A stretch of DNA of 17,185 nt from an uncultured Oscillospiraceae bacterium. GTDB lineage: Bacteria; Bacillota; Clostridia; Oscillospirales; Ruminococcaceae. The stretch's first letter is position 1, and each line of letters begins with the position of its first letter. Shown piece by piece: positions 1-7,708 of this stretch. Position numbers and translations under genes: made by a program. The DNA is taken from the NCBI GenBank assembly GCA_900553955.1, contig USFO01000026.1, positions 1-17,185 of the forward strand. Reading direction: 5' to 3'. Below the pieces are notes generated by a model. The model was not told where the DNA came from, made no database searches, and saw nothing but the letters and a program-made list of their open reading frames with translations.

Positions 1-2763
1 TGGTGGGGAACTGAAAATCCGAGAAACGGCTTTGGGGTCGATAGCTTCGCCGTTTCTCGGATTTTTAAGGGTCTTGAGCGCTTCCTCGAGAACCTTTTGA
101 TAGTCAACCTCTTTGACTACAATTTCGGGAAATACATTTACATTATATGCCTTGGTTACCTTGAGGTCTTCTCTGCCGTTATAAGTAATGGTGAGAGTAA
201 GAGTAACCTTTGCAATGCCGGAGGACGGGCGGGTAACGGTTACCTTATATGGAGCAAACAGCTTGGAATTATCCTTGTTTACGGAAATTACCGCGGTGTT
301 GCTGCTCCGCCAATTTGCCGTTGCCCAAAGCTCTATGTCATCGGACTTATTATAGTCAACCTTGGATTCGTCAACGCCCTCTTTGAGAATATACTGGGGG
401 AGGGAGGTTATTGTGGTGCTGTCGTTGACGCTTCCGGGAACGGAAACTCTGGAGGCAAGCTTATTAAGCGCAGCCATGGCTTTCGCTTCGTCAAGTCCCA
501 TGGAGAACAGGCATCCGGTGCTTTCCTTGGTATATTTGCCGTAGGTAAGCACAACGGTGGGACGAACGGAGCCGGGTGCGGAGGGGGTGGATCCGTTTTC
601 GTTCCATTTGTACTGAAGAGTGCCGTCTGCGGCGATACCGACATAGTTATAGCTGCTGTATTCGGCGCTCTTCATGGATACTGTGACATCGGTGATGCCG
701 GCAGCCGCAAGCTTTGCGTTTATCATGGTGAGCGCATTGGTGTCAACGCCGTATTTTGGGTTGAAGGTGCCGGAAATGGCCTTTTCTGCGGCATCAAGCT
801 TCTGCCTTGCGGCTTTTTCCTCGTCGCTGAGAGCTTCCTCCCATACGGCGTAGAGGTTAAAGATTTCGCCGTCCTCGCTGCCGTCTTCCCAATAATCGCC
901 TTCTTCAAACGGGCGATTTATTGTTGCGCCGTCGGCGTAATCAACGTTGCTGCCGTAGGAGCTGGTTGCCCAACCCTTAAAATCGTAGCCGGAGCGGGAA
1001 TATGCGCATTTGTTGAGCACGGTATCCACGCCGAAGAAAGCTGCCTGGTCGGGCATTGTTCCGGTGACGGAGGATTTATCGCTGTACTTGATATTGAATT
1101 TGATTATGTACTGATAATCGCGCCATTTTGCGATAAGAGTAACCTCGTCGCCGGAGAAAACCGTGCTTTCGGTTACTTTTTCGCCGAAGGAGCCGTCGGC
1201 ATTTTTGATATACCAGCCGTCAAGAGCCTTGTTTGCGGGGAAATAGCTATTTGTGAGGTACGGCAGGTTCTTGTAAACCTTGTCCGGAGCTACGGTTTTG
1301 TCGTTTATGGACATTTTGTAGCCGTTACCGTCAAAGTGAACGGTAATGCCCTTTTGCCAATGGGCGTACATAGTAACGCCGTTTGCCGCATCGTCTGCGT
1401 CAAATTTGTACGAAACGGAAATTTCATTTCCGCCTTCGGCTGCGTCAAACCAGCCTTGGAAGATATAGCCGGTGCGAACCGGATCGGCTATGGGGCTGTA
1501 TTTAACGGTGCCGCTCTCGGTGATGATGAAGTTGTAGTTTTCGCCCACTGCGCCGGTGCGGTGGATAACCTCTGCGTCGGGATAGTTCGGGTCAACGGTT
1601 ACGGCAACGGCTTTTCCGCGCCATACAGCATAAAGCGAAACGGTTTTGTATGCGCTGTCGGCAAGGTTTTTTACGGTTTCGCCGTCCTTATATTTTGCGG
1701 TTTTGGCGTTAGATGTGTTCCAGCCGAGAAAATCATAGCCCGCCTTGGTAAAGGTGCTAAGCGGAAGAACAACCTCTTTATCATAGGCGGCGGTGATGTT
1801 GTCCATGCTGCCTTCGCCGCCGTTGCGGTAAAAGGAAATGGTGTAGGTGATAGGCTCCCACTTTGCGGTATAGGTCACATCCGCATTTATAATCGTTTCT
1901 GCGGAAAGCTGATTTTCGCCGTTAAACCAACCTGCAAAGGTATAGCCCTTTTTGGTGGGGCTTGCGGGAATTGCGCTTCCGATAGCGGTGTTCTGCGGAA
2001 CCTGAACGGTCTTGTCCGCGGTTTTACCGTCGTTATAATCGAAGGTGACGGTAAATGCTCCGGACCACACCGCATAGAGGTTGGTGTCGGTATCCATTTC
2101 GATTGTGCCGCCGTCTGCGTAGACTGCTTCGCCTTCGGCAGAAAGCGCCCAACCGGCGAATACTTTTCCTTCGCAGGTAAAGGGGTTTGTCTTTATCTTG
2201 CCCTTGCCGCCGTAAATGCTCTGGGTGACGGTTTCATCCGTACCGTTGTTGGCGTGGAGGGTAAGAGTGAGGGGCGTTCCGGCGGAAAAATTGCGCACAT
2301 AAACGCAGTCGTCACCCTTGTCGCCGGATGAGCCTTTTTGGTAAGTGATGGTTATAACATCACCGCTTTTGGCGTCAACGACGAGGGGGGTCCAGTCAAT
2401 TTCGCCGCTGGCATCCTTGACAAGCGTTTCGGAGCCTTTTGTAATGTTCACCTTGTCGTACTTCGCTTCGGTGGAAACCTTGTATTCAAAGGTGAGCGCG
2501 GCGTCGCCGGTCATGGTAAGCTGAAGCGTGCTGCTTGCATATTTCATTCCGGCGTTTCCGCTTTTCAGAACATCCTCGCCGTTAAGGGTGACAACCTTCC
2601 ACTTTTTCGCACTGTTCGGGCTGCCGGGTTCCGTTTCCGCGATAAGCGGCAGTCCTTCGAAAAATTCATCAAAGGTTTTACTTGCCGCGAACGCATAGAC
2701 GGGGAAAAGCGAAGCCACCATCAAAACGGCAAGCAGCAGGGAAATAAATCTTTTAGAGAACAT
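1..2763 (-). CDS. Secreted multi-repeat surface protein (InlB-type repeats, Ig-like domain), 3' end outside window
   Basis: The minus-strand frame is open from an ATG at 2763-2761 to the window edge (921 codons, no stop). It starts with a classical signal peptide: basic N-terminus (MFSKR), hydrophobic core, probable cleavage after AFA at about residue 26. Six Listeria/Bacteroides (InlB B, Flg_new-like) repeats follow at about residues 164-236, 237-303, 305-382, 384-470, 472-546 and 550-640, each ending near a W with strands such as GYTFAGWF, LYAVW or YTAKW. A short charged helix (about 644-665) and a segment resembling the atrophied bacterial Ig family (about 770-900, with WRSSNTAVISV) come next. 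An AGGAG lies 12 nt before the start, slightly far, but only this ATG gives a complete signal peptide. The role is extracellular, probably ligand binding or adhesion. The riboswitch upstream suggests a corrinoid-related job (inference). The anchor or C-terminal domain is outside the window. Antisense open frames across this gene are composition shadows. Confidence 0.9.
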   Translation of the reverse strand, partial: MFSKRFISLLLAVLMVASLFPVYAFAASKTFDEFFEGLPLIAETEPGSPNSAKKWKVVTLNGEDVLKSGNAGMKYASSTLQLTMTGDAALTFEYKVSTEAKYDKVNITKGSETLVKDASGEIDWTPLVVDAKSGDVITITYQKGSSGDKGDDCVYVRNFSAGTPLTLTLHANNGTDETVTQSIYGGKGKIKTNPFTCEGKVFAGWALSAEGEAVYADGGTIEMDTDTNLYAVWSGAFTVTFDYNDGKTADKTVQVPQNTAIGSAIPASPTKKGYTFAGWFNGENQLSAETIINADVTYTAKWEPITYTISFYRNGGEGSMDNITAAYDKEVVLPLSTFTKAGYDFLGWNTSNAKTAKYKDGETVKNLADSAYKTVSLYAVWRGKAVAVTVDPNYPDAEVIHRTGAVGENYNFIITESGTVKYSPIADPVRTGYIFQGWFDAAEGGNEISVSYKFDADDAANGVTMYAHWQKGITVHFDGNGYKMSINDKTVAPDKVYKNLPYLTNSYFPANKALDGWYIKNADGSFGEKVTESTVFSGDEVTLIAKWRDYQYIIKFNIKYSDKSSVTGTMPDQAAFFGVDTVLNKCAYSRSGYDFKGWATSSYGSNVDYADGATINRPFEEGDYWEDGSEDGEIFNLYAVWEEALSDEEKAARQKLDAAEKAISGTFNPKYGVDTNALTMINAKLAAAGITDVTVSMKSAEYSSYNYVGIAADGTLQYKWNENGSTPSAPGSVRPTVVLTYGKYTKESTGCLFSMGLDEAKAMAALNKLASRVSVPGSVNDSTTITSLPQYILKEGVDESKVDYNKSDDIELWATANWRSSNTAVISVNKDNSKLFAPYKVTVTRPSSGIAKVTLTLTITYNGREDLKVTKAYNVNVFPEIVVKEVDYQKVLEEALKTLKNPRNGEAIDPKAVSRIFSSPP

Positions 2764-2828
2764 TTTTAGTATTCACTCCTTGCATAATATTTGCACGACG
2801 TCCGCCATGCAGAGCAAGAAACCGATTG

Positions 2829-2869
2829 TTTCTCAAACCACGAAGAAAATAGCATCGCGGTTTAAGAAA
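2829..2869 (-). other. Hairpin in the 5' untranslated region of the surface protein gene
   Basis: In the minus-strand transcript the arms at 2869-2859 and 2839-2829 form an 11-bp stem with one G-U pair (UUUCUUAAACC with GGUUUGAGAAA). After one mismatch, three more pairs continue into the loop. No U-run follows, so it is not a terminator; it may stabilise the mRNA or shape translation. The rest of 2764-2970 holds an SD-like GAGGAGG at 2925-2935 with no usable start codon after it, and no convincing gene. Confidence 0.4.
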
Positions 2870-2970
2870 GTCTTATTGTATGGTGCATTTACTGCGAAGC
2901 GGCTCTGCTTTATTTTGCTAAAAAATCCTCCTCTCGATATGTAGTTTGCCTTTCTGAAACGGTTTTTTAC

Positions 2971-3014
2971 AAAATAAAAAGTGCTTTCCCAAACCGAGAT
3001 GGCGAAAGCACTTT
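2971..3014 (-). terminator. Intrinsic terminator in the riboswitch leader
   Basis: On the minus strand an 11-bp perfect stem (AAAGTGCTTTC at 3014-3004 with GAAAGCACTTT at 2988-2978) with a 15-nt loop is followed by a T-rich run (TTTTTATTTT, counting from the end of the stem). It lies between the cobalamin aptamer and the surface protein gene, the expected position for the expression platform of a transcription-terminating riboswitch. Confidence 0.8.
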
Positions 3015-3049
3015 GAAATATGCGAACAACTCGGGTAAGGCAAGAGTCG

Positions 3050-3172
3050 CAAACGAAAAACAATTGTATCTGACTTATCCTTTTGCAGCGGCAAAAGGCC
3101 TCACAGTGACCCACTCGCGGGGATTTTGACCCCATTCCAACGCTTCCGTGCTTTGCACGGGCTTTTCGTTTG
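3050..3172 (-). ncRNA. Cobalamin riboswitch aptamer
   Basis: Read 5' to 3' on the minus strand, a closing P1 helix is formed by CAAACGAAAA (3172-3163) and TTTTCGTTTG (3059-3050). Inside are a CCGTGC/GCACGG hairpin, then GGAATGGGGTCAAAATCCCC, then a CGCGAGTGGGTCACTGTGA block, a CCTTTTGC/GCAAAAGG hairpin, and AAGTCAGATAC just before P1 closes. These match the conserved cobalamin riboswitch core (GGnnnAAnUCC, CCACUGU and AGUCAGnAUAC-type boxes) in the correct order. At about 123 nt it is on the compact side for the family. A 6-bp hairpin directly outside P1 (arms 3049-3044 and 3032-3027) may be the regulatory loop that docks on the aptamer. The next gene in this direction encodes the secreted repeat protein. 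The ligand is inferred from sequence; adenosyl versus other cobalamins cannot be told here. Confidence 0.85.
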
Positions 3173-3217
3173 TTATTTAGTTTTCAGAGCGAAGCATAAA
3201 TGCACTTCTACAAACTT

Positions 3218-3246
3218 ATTATATCATTGTTTGTAACTTTTTTCAA
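3218..3246 (-). promoter_or_regulatory. Sigma-A promoter of the riboswitch/surface protein transcript
   Basis: On the minus strand a -35 TTGAAA (3246-3241) is separated by exactly 17 nt from a perfect -10 TATAAT (3223-3218), with an extended TGA just before it. Transcription should start near 3211, about 40 nt before the riboswitch P1 helix. Confidence 0.85.
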
Positions 3247-3302
3247 TATAAGAAACCAAATTATTCTATAATATTTACAACAGGCACAAAGGCGAAGCGC
3301 GT

Positions 3303-3914
3303 TTATCTGTTTATGACCACCTGCGGAACCTCCCCGCCGAAAACGATTTCCGCAAGGACGATTTCATCCTCGACCACGGCGCTCGCCGGGTGAAAGGCAA
3401 TCAGCGCGGTTATTTTCACCCGGTAGGTGAGGGTTACGCGGTAAATGCTCTGATTTATTCCCGTGGTGATAAGCCTGCCGGAAATATCCGTTTCCGGAGT
3501 GCCTGCGGCATATATGTATACGGGAATTTCCGCTCCGGAGGAAAGGGTGGGTATTCCAAACAGGGAACCCAAACGCACCTTTGTACGAATTATTCCGGTA
3601 TCGGAAAATTCCTCAATGAGCTTTTTCGCAATGCGCTCCTTCACTATGCTGAAAAAGTAGCCGTTTGAAACAACGGAGGTTATTTTTCCGTCGGCGGAAT
3701 AATTTATTTTCACGGCGCTTTCAATAAGCTCGCCGGCAGAGTCAAGCTCCGCCAAAACAGCGGAATTTATGATTGCCGCCGCCTTGTTCGCACATTGGTG
3801 CTCTGCGATTATCGCAATATTCGGGCGAATGACGGATTCGGCGCAGAAAATCGCCGCCAATACAAGCAGAAGCCGAAATAAGCCCCTTATATGCGGTCTG
3901 CTTCGCTTTATCAC
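3303..3914 (-). CDS. yunB: Sporulation protein YunB
   Basis: This 203-residue protein matches the YunB family over its whole length. It has a short basic N-terminus and one hydrophobic segment (about residues 10-27), then the family's block with ANKAAAIINSAV, an INYSADGKIT strand, IRTKVRLGSLFGIPTLS, a GTPETDISGRLITTGINQ block and a closing GEVPQVVI. YunB is a mother-cell sporulation protein known from Bacillus subtilis; its biochemical role is unknown. Translation starts at GTG (3914-3912), preceded by a G-rich AAAGGGGG site. It is divergent from ligA across about 100 bp. No clear promoter was seen on its own strand; a mother-cell (sigma-E) promoter would be expected from the family. It ends about 55 bp before the promoter of the riboswitch transcript, which points the same way, and no terminator is visible between the two. 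Confidence 0.88.
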   Translation of the reverse strand: MIKRSRPHIRGLFRLLLVLAAIFCAESVIRPNIAIIAEHQCANKAAAIINSAVLAELDSAGELIESAVKINYSADGKITSVVSNGYFFSIVKERIAKKLIEEFSDTGIIRTKVRLGSLFGIPTLSSGAEIPVYIYAAGTPETDISGRLITTGINQSIYRVTLTYRVKITALIAFHPASAVVEDEIVLAEIVFGGEVPQVVINR

Positions 3915-3955
3915 GAACGCCGCCCCCTTTGCGAAATAATTATGCTATATCATAT

Positions 3956-3983
3956 TTGTTTTTGGTACGAAAAGTGATATAAT
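3956..3983 (+). promoter_or_regulatory. Probable sigma-A promoter of ligA
   Basis: A perfect -10 TATAAT at 3978-3983 with an extended TGA in front sits 35 bp before the ligA start. The -35 (TTGTTT at 3956-3961, 16-nt spacer) is weak, which the extended -10 would compensate. Confidence 0.6.
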
Positions 3984-4017
3984 AACAAAAGAATTTATAA
4001 ATCCGGAGGATGCTTTT

Positions 4018-6003
4018 ATGGAAAGAGAAGCCGCGGAAAAAAGAATACAGGAGCTGCGCGACCTTGTGCGCTACAATAGCAGGCTTTATTATGAGCTTGA
4101 CAGCCCGGAGCTGGACGACTACGAATACGACCTTTTATATCACGAGCTGCTTGACTTGGAGGAGGAATACCCAGAGCTTCGGACGCCGGATTCGCCCACC
4201 CAAAAGGTAGGCGGAGCGGCCTCGCTCAAATTCGAGCCGGTGCAGCACGCAGTTCAGATGGGAAGCCTCCAGGATGTTTTCAGCTACGAGGAGCTTTTTG
4301 AATTCGGTGAGCGCGTACATTCAGTTATAGAAAATCCGGAATATGTTGTCGAGCCTAAAATCGACGGTCTTTCCGTTTCCCTCGAATACAGGAACGGTAT
4401 GTTCGTCCGAGGCTCAACCCGCGGAGACGGCTTCGTGGGCGAGGATGTCACCCACAACCTGATGACGATAAAATCCATTCCGAAGCGCATAGATTGCCCG
4501 GAGGTGAGCTATTTGGAGCTTCGCGGAGAGGTTTACATCTCAAAAGAAACCTTTAAGAAGCTTGTGGACGCTCAGGAGCTTGCAGGGGAACGCCCTTTCA
4601 AAAACCCACGCAACGCCGCCGCAGGCTCCCTCCGCCAAAAGGACCCCAAAATAAGTGCAAAGCGCGGACTGAACATATTCATTTTCAATATTCAGCAGTG
4701 TGAAGGCAAGACCTTTACAACGCACAGTGAAACCCTCGACTTTGTAAAAAGCCTCGGATTTCCGGTTTCCGTTTCATACAACCGCTACGACAATATCGGG
4801 GACGCAGTTGAAAATATAAAGTTCATAGGCGAAAATCGGGATAATTACACGTTCGATATAGACGGTGCTGTTATCAAGGTGAACAGCCTTGCGGACAGGG
4901 AGCTTCTCGGTGCCACGGCGAAGTACCCCAAATGGGCGGTGGCTTTCAAATACCCGCCGGAGGAGAAAATAACCACGCTTCTCAATATCGAAGTGCAGGT
5001 CGGCAGAACCGGTGCAATCACGCCGACGGCGGTTTTTGAGCCTATTCAGCTTGCGGGCACAAGCGTTTCCAGAGCGGTGCTGCACAATCAGGACTTTATC
5101 AACGCGAAGGATATAAATATCGGCGACAAAATCATAGTCAGAAAAGCGGGAGAGATTATCCCGGAGGTGGTTGCCCTTGCGGAAAAGGGACCCAACGAGG
5201 GAACCTACCGTTTGCCGGAATTTTGTCCCGCCTGCGGAACAAAGGCGGTGCGGGAGGAGGACGAAGCGGTGCTTCGCTGCCCGAACCCGGACTGTCCGGC
5301 ACAGCTTTTGAGAAATCTTATCCACTTCGCAAGCCGCGACGCCATGGATATTGACGGAATGGGTCCCGCAGTGCTTACAATGCTCACGGAGCGGGGAATA
5401 ATCAAATCTCAGGCGGATATTTATTCCGTAAAGCCGGAGGATATTTTCTCCGCGGAGCGAATGGGAAAAAAATCCACTGCAAATCTTATGGCGTCCATAG
5501 AAAAATCAAAAAGCGCGGGACTTTCCCGCCTGCTTTACGCATTGGGAATACGCAACATAGGTCAAAAGGCGGCGGATACGCTTGCACAGCATTTCGGCAA
5601 TATTAATGCGGTTATGTCCGCAAGCGCCGAGGATATATGCGCCATAGACGGCTTCGGCGAGGTTATGGCGAATTCGGTGACGGAGTATTTTTCGCTGCCG
5701 CAGTCAAGGAAGCTTATAGAAAAGCTCCGTGAGCACGGCGTTGCGATGCAGGCCGAGAAAAAGACGGTTTCGGAAAAATTCGCCGGACTTACATTTGTGC
5801 TCACCGGAACGCTGCCCACCATGTCGAGGGACGAAGCCTCCGCAATTATTCTCGCAAACGGAGGAAAAACCTCGTCCTCCGTTTCCAAAAAAACGAGCTA
5901 TGTCCTTGCGGGCGAAAATGCCGGAAGCAAGCTCACCAAGGCGGAAAGCCTTGGAGTCAAGGTGATAACCGAGGACGAATTTATCAAAATGGTAAACGAA
6001 TAA
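4018..6003 (+). CDS. ligA: NAD-dependent DNA ligase LigA
   Basis: At 661 residues this is full length for bacterial LigA. It seals nicks during replication and repair, using NAD+ to adenylate its active-site lysine. Visible domains: N-terminal Ia region (YYELDSPELDDYEYD, about residues 23-37), the adenylation motif EPKIDG with catalytic Lys114, an OB-fold region, a four-cysteine zinc finger (Cys403, Cys406, Cys421, Cys426), the helix-hairpin-helix region (about 430-580) and a C-terminal BRCT domain (about 586-660, with LTGTLPTMSRDEA and NGGKTSSSVSKKT). All key residues are present. The ATG is preceded by CCGGAGG at good spacing. It is a single-gene unit between its own promoter and a strong terminator; in many Firmicutes it neighbours pcrA or gatC, which are not seen here. 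Confidence 0.98.
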   Translation: MEREAAEKRIQELRDLVRYNSRLYYELDSPELDDYEYDLLYHELLDLEEEYPELRTPDSPTQKVGGAASLKFEPVQHAVQMGSLQDVFSYEELFEFGERVHSVIENPEYVVEPKIDGLSVSLEYRNGMFVRGSTRGDGFVGEDVTHNLMTIKSIPKRIDCPEVSYLELRGEVYISKETFKKLVDAQELAGERPFKNPRNAAAGSLRQKDPKISAKRGLNIFIFNIQQCEGKTFTTHSETLDFVKSLGFPVSVSYNRYDNIGDAVENIKFIGENRDNYTFDIDGAVIKVNSLADRELLGATAKYPKWAVAFKYPPEEKITTLLNIEVQVGRTGAITPTAVFEPIQLAGTSVSRAVLHNQDFINAKDINIGDKIIVRKAGEIIPEVVALAEKGPNEGTYRLPEFCPACGTKAVREEDEAVLRCPNPDCPAQLLRNLIHFASRDAMDIDGMGPAVLTMLTERGIIKSQADIYSVKPEDIFSAERMGKKSTANLMASIEKSKSAGLSRLLYALGIRNIGQKAADTLAQHFGNINAVMSASAEDICAIDGFGEVMANSVTEYFSLPQSRKLIEKLREHGVAMQAEKKTVSEKFAGLTFVLTGTLPTMSRDEASAIILANGGKTSSSVSKKTSYVLAGENAGSKLTKAESLGVKVITEDEFIKMVNE

Positions 6004-6013
6004 AATAAAGCAC

Positions 6014-6049
6014 ATGCCCCGAAGAAATTTTTTCTTCGGGGCATTTTTT
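6014..6049 (+). terminator. Intrinsic terminator after ligA
   Basis: A perfect 14-bp stem (ATGCCCCGAAGAAA at 6014-6027 with its complement at 6031-6044) with a 3-nt loop is followed by six T. It starts 11 bp after the ligA stop. Confidence 0.95.
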
Positions 6050-6068
6050 ATGCTCCGGTGCATATAAT
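6041..6068 (+). promoter_or_regulatory. Candidate sigma-E-type promoter of the spoIIIA operon
   Basis: GCATTTT (6041-6047) followed after 13 nt by CATATAAT (6061-6068) resembles the B. subtilis sigma-E pattern KMATATT-N14-CATACAnT, with one mismatch in each box. The upstream box overlaps the T-run of the ligA terminator. sigma-E control of spoIIIA is established in B. subtilis; its use here is inferred, and the implied 5' leader is only about 17 nt. Confidence 0.35.
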
Positions 6069-6091
6069 TTACCGAAACGGAGGGGAACAAA

Positions 6092-7009
6092 ATGGACGCA
6101 ATCAAAATTATATCTCAAAATGTGGGACAGACCGTTTCCCGGATAATCGAAAACACCGATGAAAGGCTCTTTGAAAACGCAAGAGAAATTCGCCTTTTTG
6201 CGGGCAGACCCCTGCGGATTGTGAACGGAGAGGAAGGCTTTTTTATCGGCAGGAACGGCAGAAAATGCGAGGCGGGTTCTGCCGCGGACAGGCTTTCTCT
6301 GCGGGAAATAAGAGATACCTTTGCCGCTCTGTGCAAATATTCCGTACATACATTTGAGAGGGAAATCCGCGAGGGCTTTATCACGATAGAGGGCGGAATT
6401 CGCGTGGGAATTTGCGGGACGGCGGTCTATGAAAACGGAAAAATTATAAATATCAAAGATATTTGCGCCCTCAATATTCGAATCGCAAGAGAAATAAATG
6501 GCGCCGCGGCGGAAATAGCCGAAAAAACAGGCTTTGGCGAACAGGGAGGAATACTCGTGGCGGGGCCGCCCTGCTCCGGCAAGACGACTCTGCTTCGGGA
6601 TATGGCGAGGATTTTCGGAAACCGCGGCAAAAGCGTCTGCATAGTGGACGAGCGTATGGAAATCGCCGGAGCCTACGGCGGAGTGCCCTCGTTTGACGTG
6701 GGGGAATGTACCGCCGTGCTGAACGGATTCTACAAGAGCGACGGGATAATAAGCGCTGTGCGCTCCATGGCTCCGGATGTGATAATCTGCGACGAATTCG
6801 GCGGAGAGGACGAGGTCGCCGCAAGCCTTTATGCCATGAAAAGCGGCGTTACCGTGGCGGCGAGCATGCACTGCCTTGACGAGCACGATCTGTGCTCAAA
6901 AGACGAATTTCGCGTGCTCACGGAAAAAGGCGTGCTGCGGTGGGCGGTGCTCACAGGGCGGGGCGGCAAAACGAAAAGCATACGAAAAGCGGAGGATATG
7001 CTCAAATGA
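6092..7009 (+). CDS. spoIIIAA: Stage III sporulation protein AA (ATPase)
   Basis: This 305-residue cytoplasmic ATPase is close to the 307 of B. subtilis SpoIIIAA. The family is related to secretion-type ATPases and is thought to power or assemble the SpoIIIA-SpoIIQ channel between mother cell and forespore. Seen: a Walker A motif GPPCSGKTT with Lys164, a Walker B DVIICDE with Asp234 and Glu235, and the N-terminal block with EIRLFAGRPL and GFITIEGGIRVGICGTAV typical of the family. A strong GGAGGGG site precedes the ATG. It is the first gene of an eight-gene operon and its stop overlaps the next start (ATGA). Confidence 0.97.
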   Translation: MDAIKIISQNVGQTVSRIIENTDERLFENAREIRLFAGRPLRIVNGEEGFFIGRNGRKCEAGSAADRLSLREIRDTFAALCKYSVHTFEREIREGFITIEGGIRVGICGTAVYENGKIINIKDICALNIRIAREINGAAAEIAEKTGFGEQGGILVAGPPCSGKTTLLRDMARIFGNRGKSVCIVDERMEIAGAYGGVPSFDVGECTAVLNGFYKSDGIISAVRSMAPDVIICDEFGGEDEVAASLYAMKSGVTVAASMHCLDEHDLCSKDEFRVLTEKGVLRWAVLTGRGGKTKSIRKAEDMLK

Positions 7010-7500
7010 AGCTTGCGGGGATAATCTTGGTGTTCTGCGCCTGCGTTTTCGGCGGGACTGCCGTGGCGGGAAAGTATCTTTCGGTGCTCAAGGGCGTAGA
7101 AAGGGCGGAAAGACTGGTGGGGACTATGATTGACGGCGTTCGTCTTGAGCACCGAACCATGGGCGAAATACTGGAGGGCGTGCTCAATACGGACGAGGAA
7201 ACGAAAGCTCTTGTAAGCTCCGTGCTCGAAAATTCGGAGGGGAAAAGAATTGTGCTCAAAAAGGATACGGCGGCAAAAAGCGGCTTTTGCACGGACGAAG
7301 AAGCAAATAAGCTTTTGGAAGAAGCCTTTGAAATATTCGGCAAAACAACGGCAGAGGAGCAGATAAAAAGCCTTGAACACATACAAAGCGGCCTTCGCAA
7401 AAGGCATGAGTTGCTTTCAAAGCCCACATATGAGCGGGCGAAGCTTGCCCGCTCCATGGGAGTGATTGCGGGCTTTCTGGCGGCGGTAATCCTCGTTTGA
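7006..7500 (+). CDS. spoIIIAB: Stage III sporulation protein AB
   Basis: This 164-residue protein starts at the ATG that overlaps the spoIIIAA stop (ATGA, 7006-7009), with GGAGG ten bases upstream. An upstream in-frame ATG near 6892 would add residues encoded inside spoIIIAA and is rejected. The chosen start gives an N-terminal membrane segment (LAGIILVFCACVFGG), a long helical middle and a C-terminal hydrophobic segment (VIAGFLAAVILV), the family layout (B. subtilis 171 residues). SpoIIIAB resembles GspF-like secretion platform proteins and is a membrane part of the sporulation channel. Confidence 0.95.
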   Translation: MKLAGIILVFCACVFGGTAVAGKYLSVLKGVERAERLVGTMIDGVRLEHRTMGEILEGVLNTDEETKALVSSVLENSEGKRIVLKKDTAAKSGFCTDEEANKLLEEAFEIFGKTTAEEQIKSLEHIQSGLRKRHELLSKPTYERAKLARSMGVIAGFLAAVILV

Positions 7501-7513
7501 AAAGGAGAAGAAT

Positions 7514-7708
7514 ATGGATGTCGATATGATTTTTAAGATTGCGGCGATAGGGATTATCGTCGCCGTGCTCAATCAGGTGCTCATTCGTTCGGGAAGAGAG
7601 GAGCAGGCGATGATGACGACCTTGGCGGGGCTTATAGTGGTGCTCATGATGCTCATAAGCGAAATAAGCAATCTTTTCGATACGGTAAAATCCGTTTTCG
7701 GGCTATGA
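7514..7708 (+). CDS. spoIIIAC: Stage III sporulation protein AC
   Basis: This tiny membrane protein of 64 residues (B. subtilis 68) has two hydrophobic segments (about 7-23 and 35-50) joined by a charged stretch containing RSGREEQA, a hallmark of the family. It is part of the mother-cell membrane portion of the SpoIIIA channel. AAAAGGAG lies six bases before the ATG. Its TGA overlaps the next gene's ATG. Confidence 0.95.
   Translation: MDVDMIFKIAAIGIIVAVLNQVLIRSGREEQAMMTTLAGLIVVLMMLISEISNLFDTVKSVFGL

Noticed and set aside
97..2331. A 744-codon open frame on the plus strand, with a further 143-codon frame at 2338-2769
   Set aside because: Both lie opposite the minus-strand surface protein, which has a signal peptide and clear repeat domains. 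The plus frames have no recognisable domains or ribosome-binding site and arise from the codon bias of the true gene.
2764..2852. A possible leader peptide (ATG at 2852-2850, ending just before the surface protein start)
   Set aside because: No ribosome-binding site in front, and its codons overlap the untranslated-region hairpin; too weak to call.
2833..3135. A 100-codon minus-strand frame inside the leader
   Set aside because: It overlaps the cobalamin aptamer and the terminator, has no ribosome-binding site, and resembles no family.
6892..7005. An N-terminal extension of spoIIIAB to an upstream ATG
   Set aside because: It would lie in another frame inside spoIIIAA; the ATGA overlap at 7006 has a good GGAGG and gives the family length.
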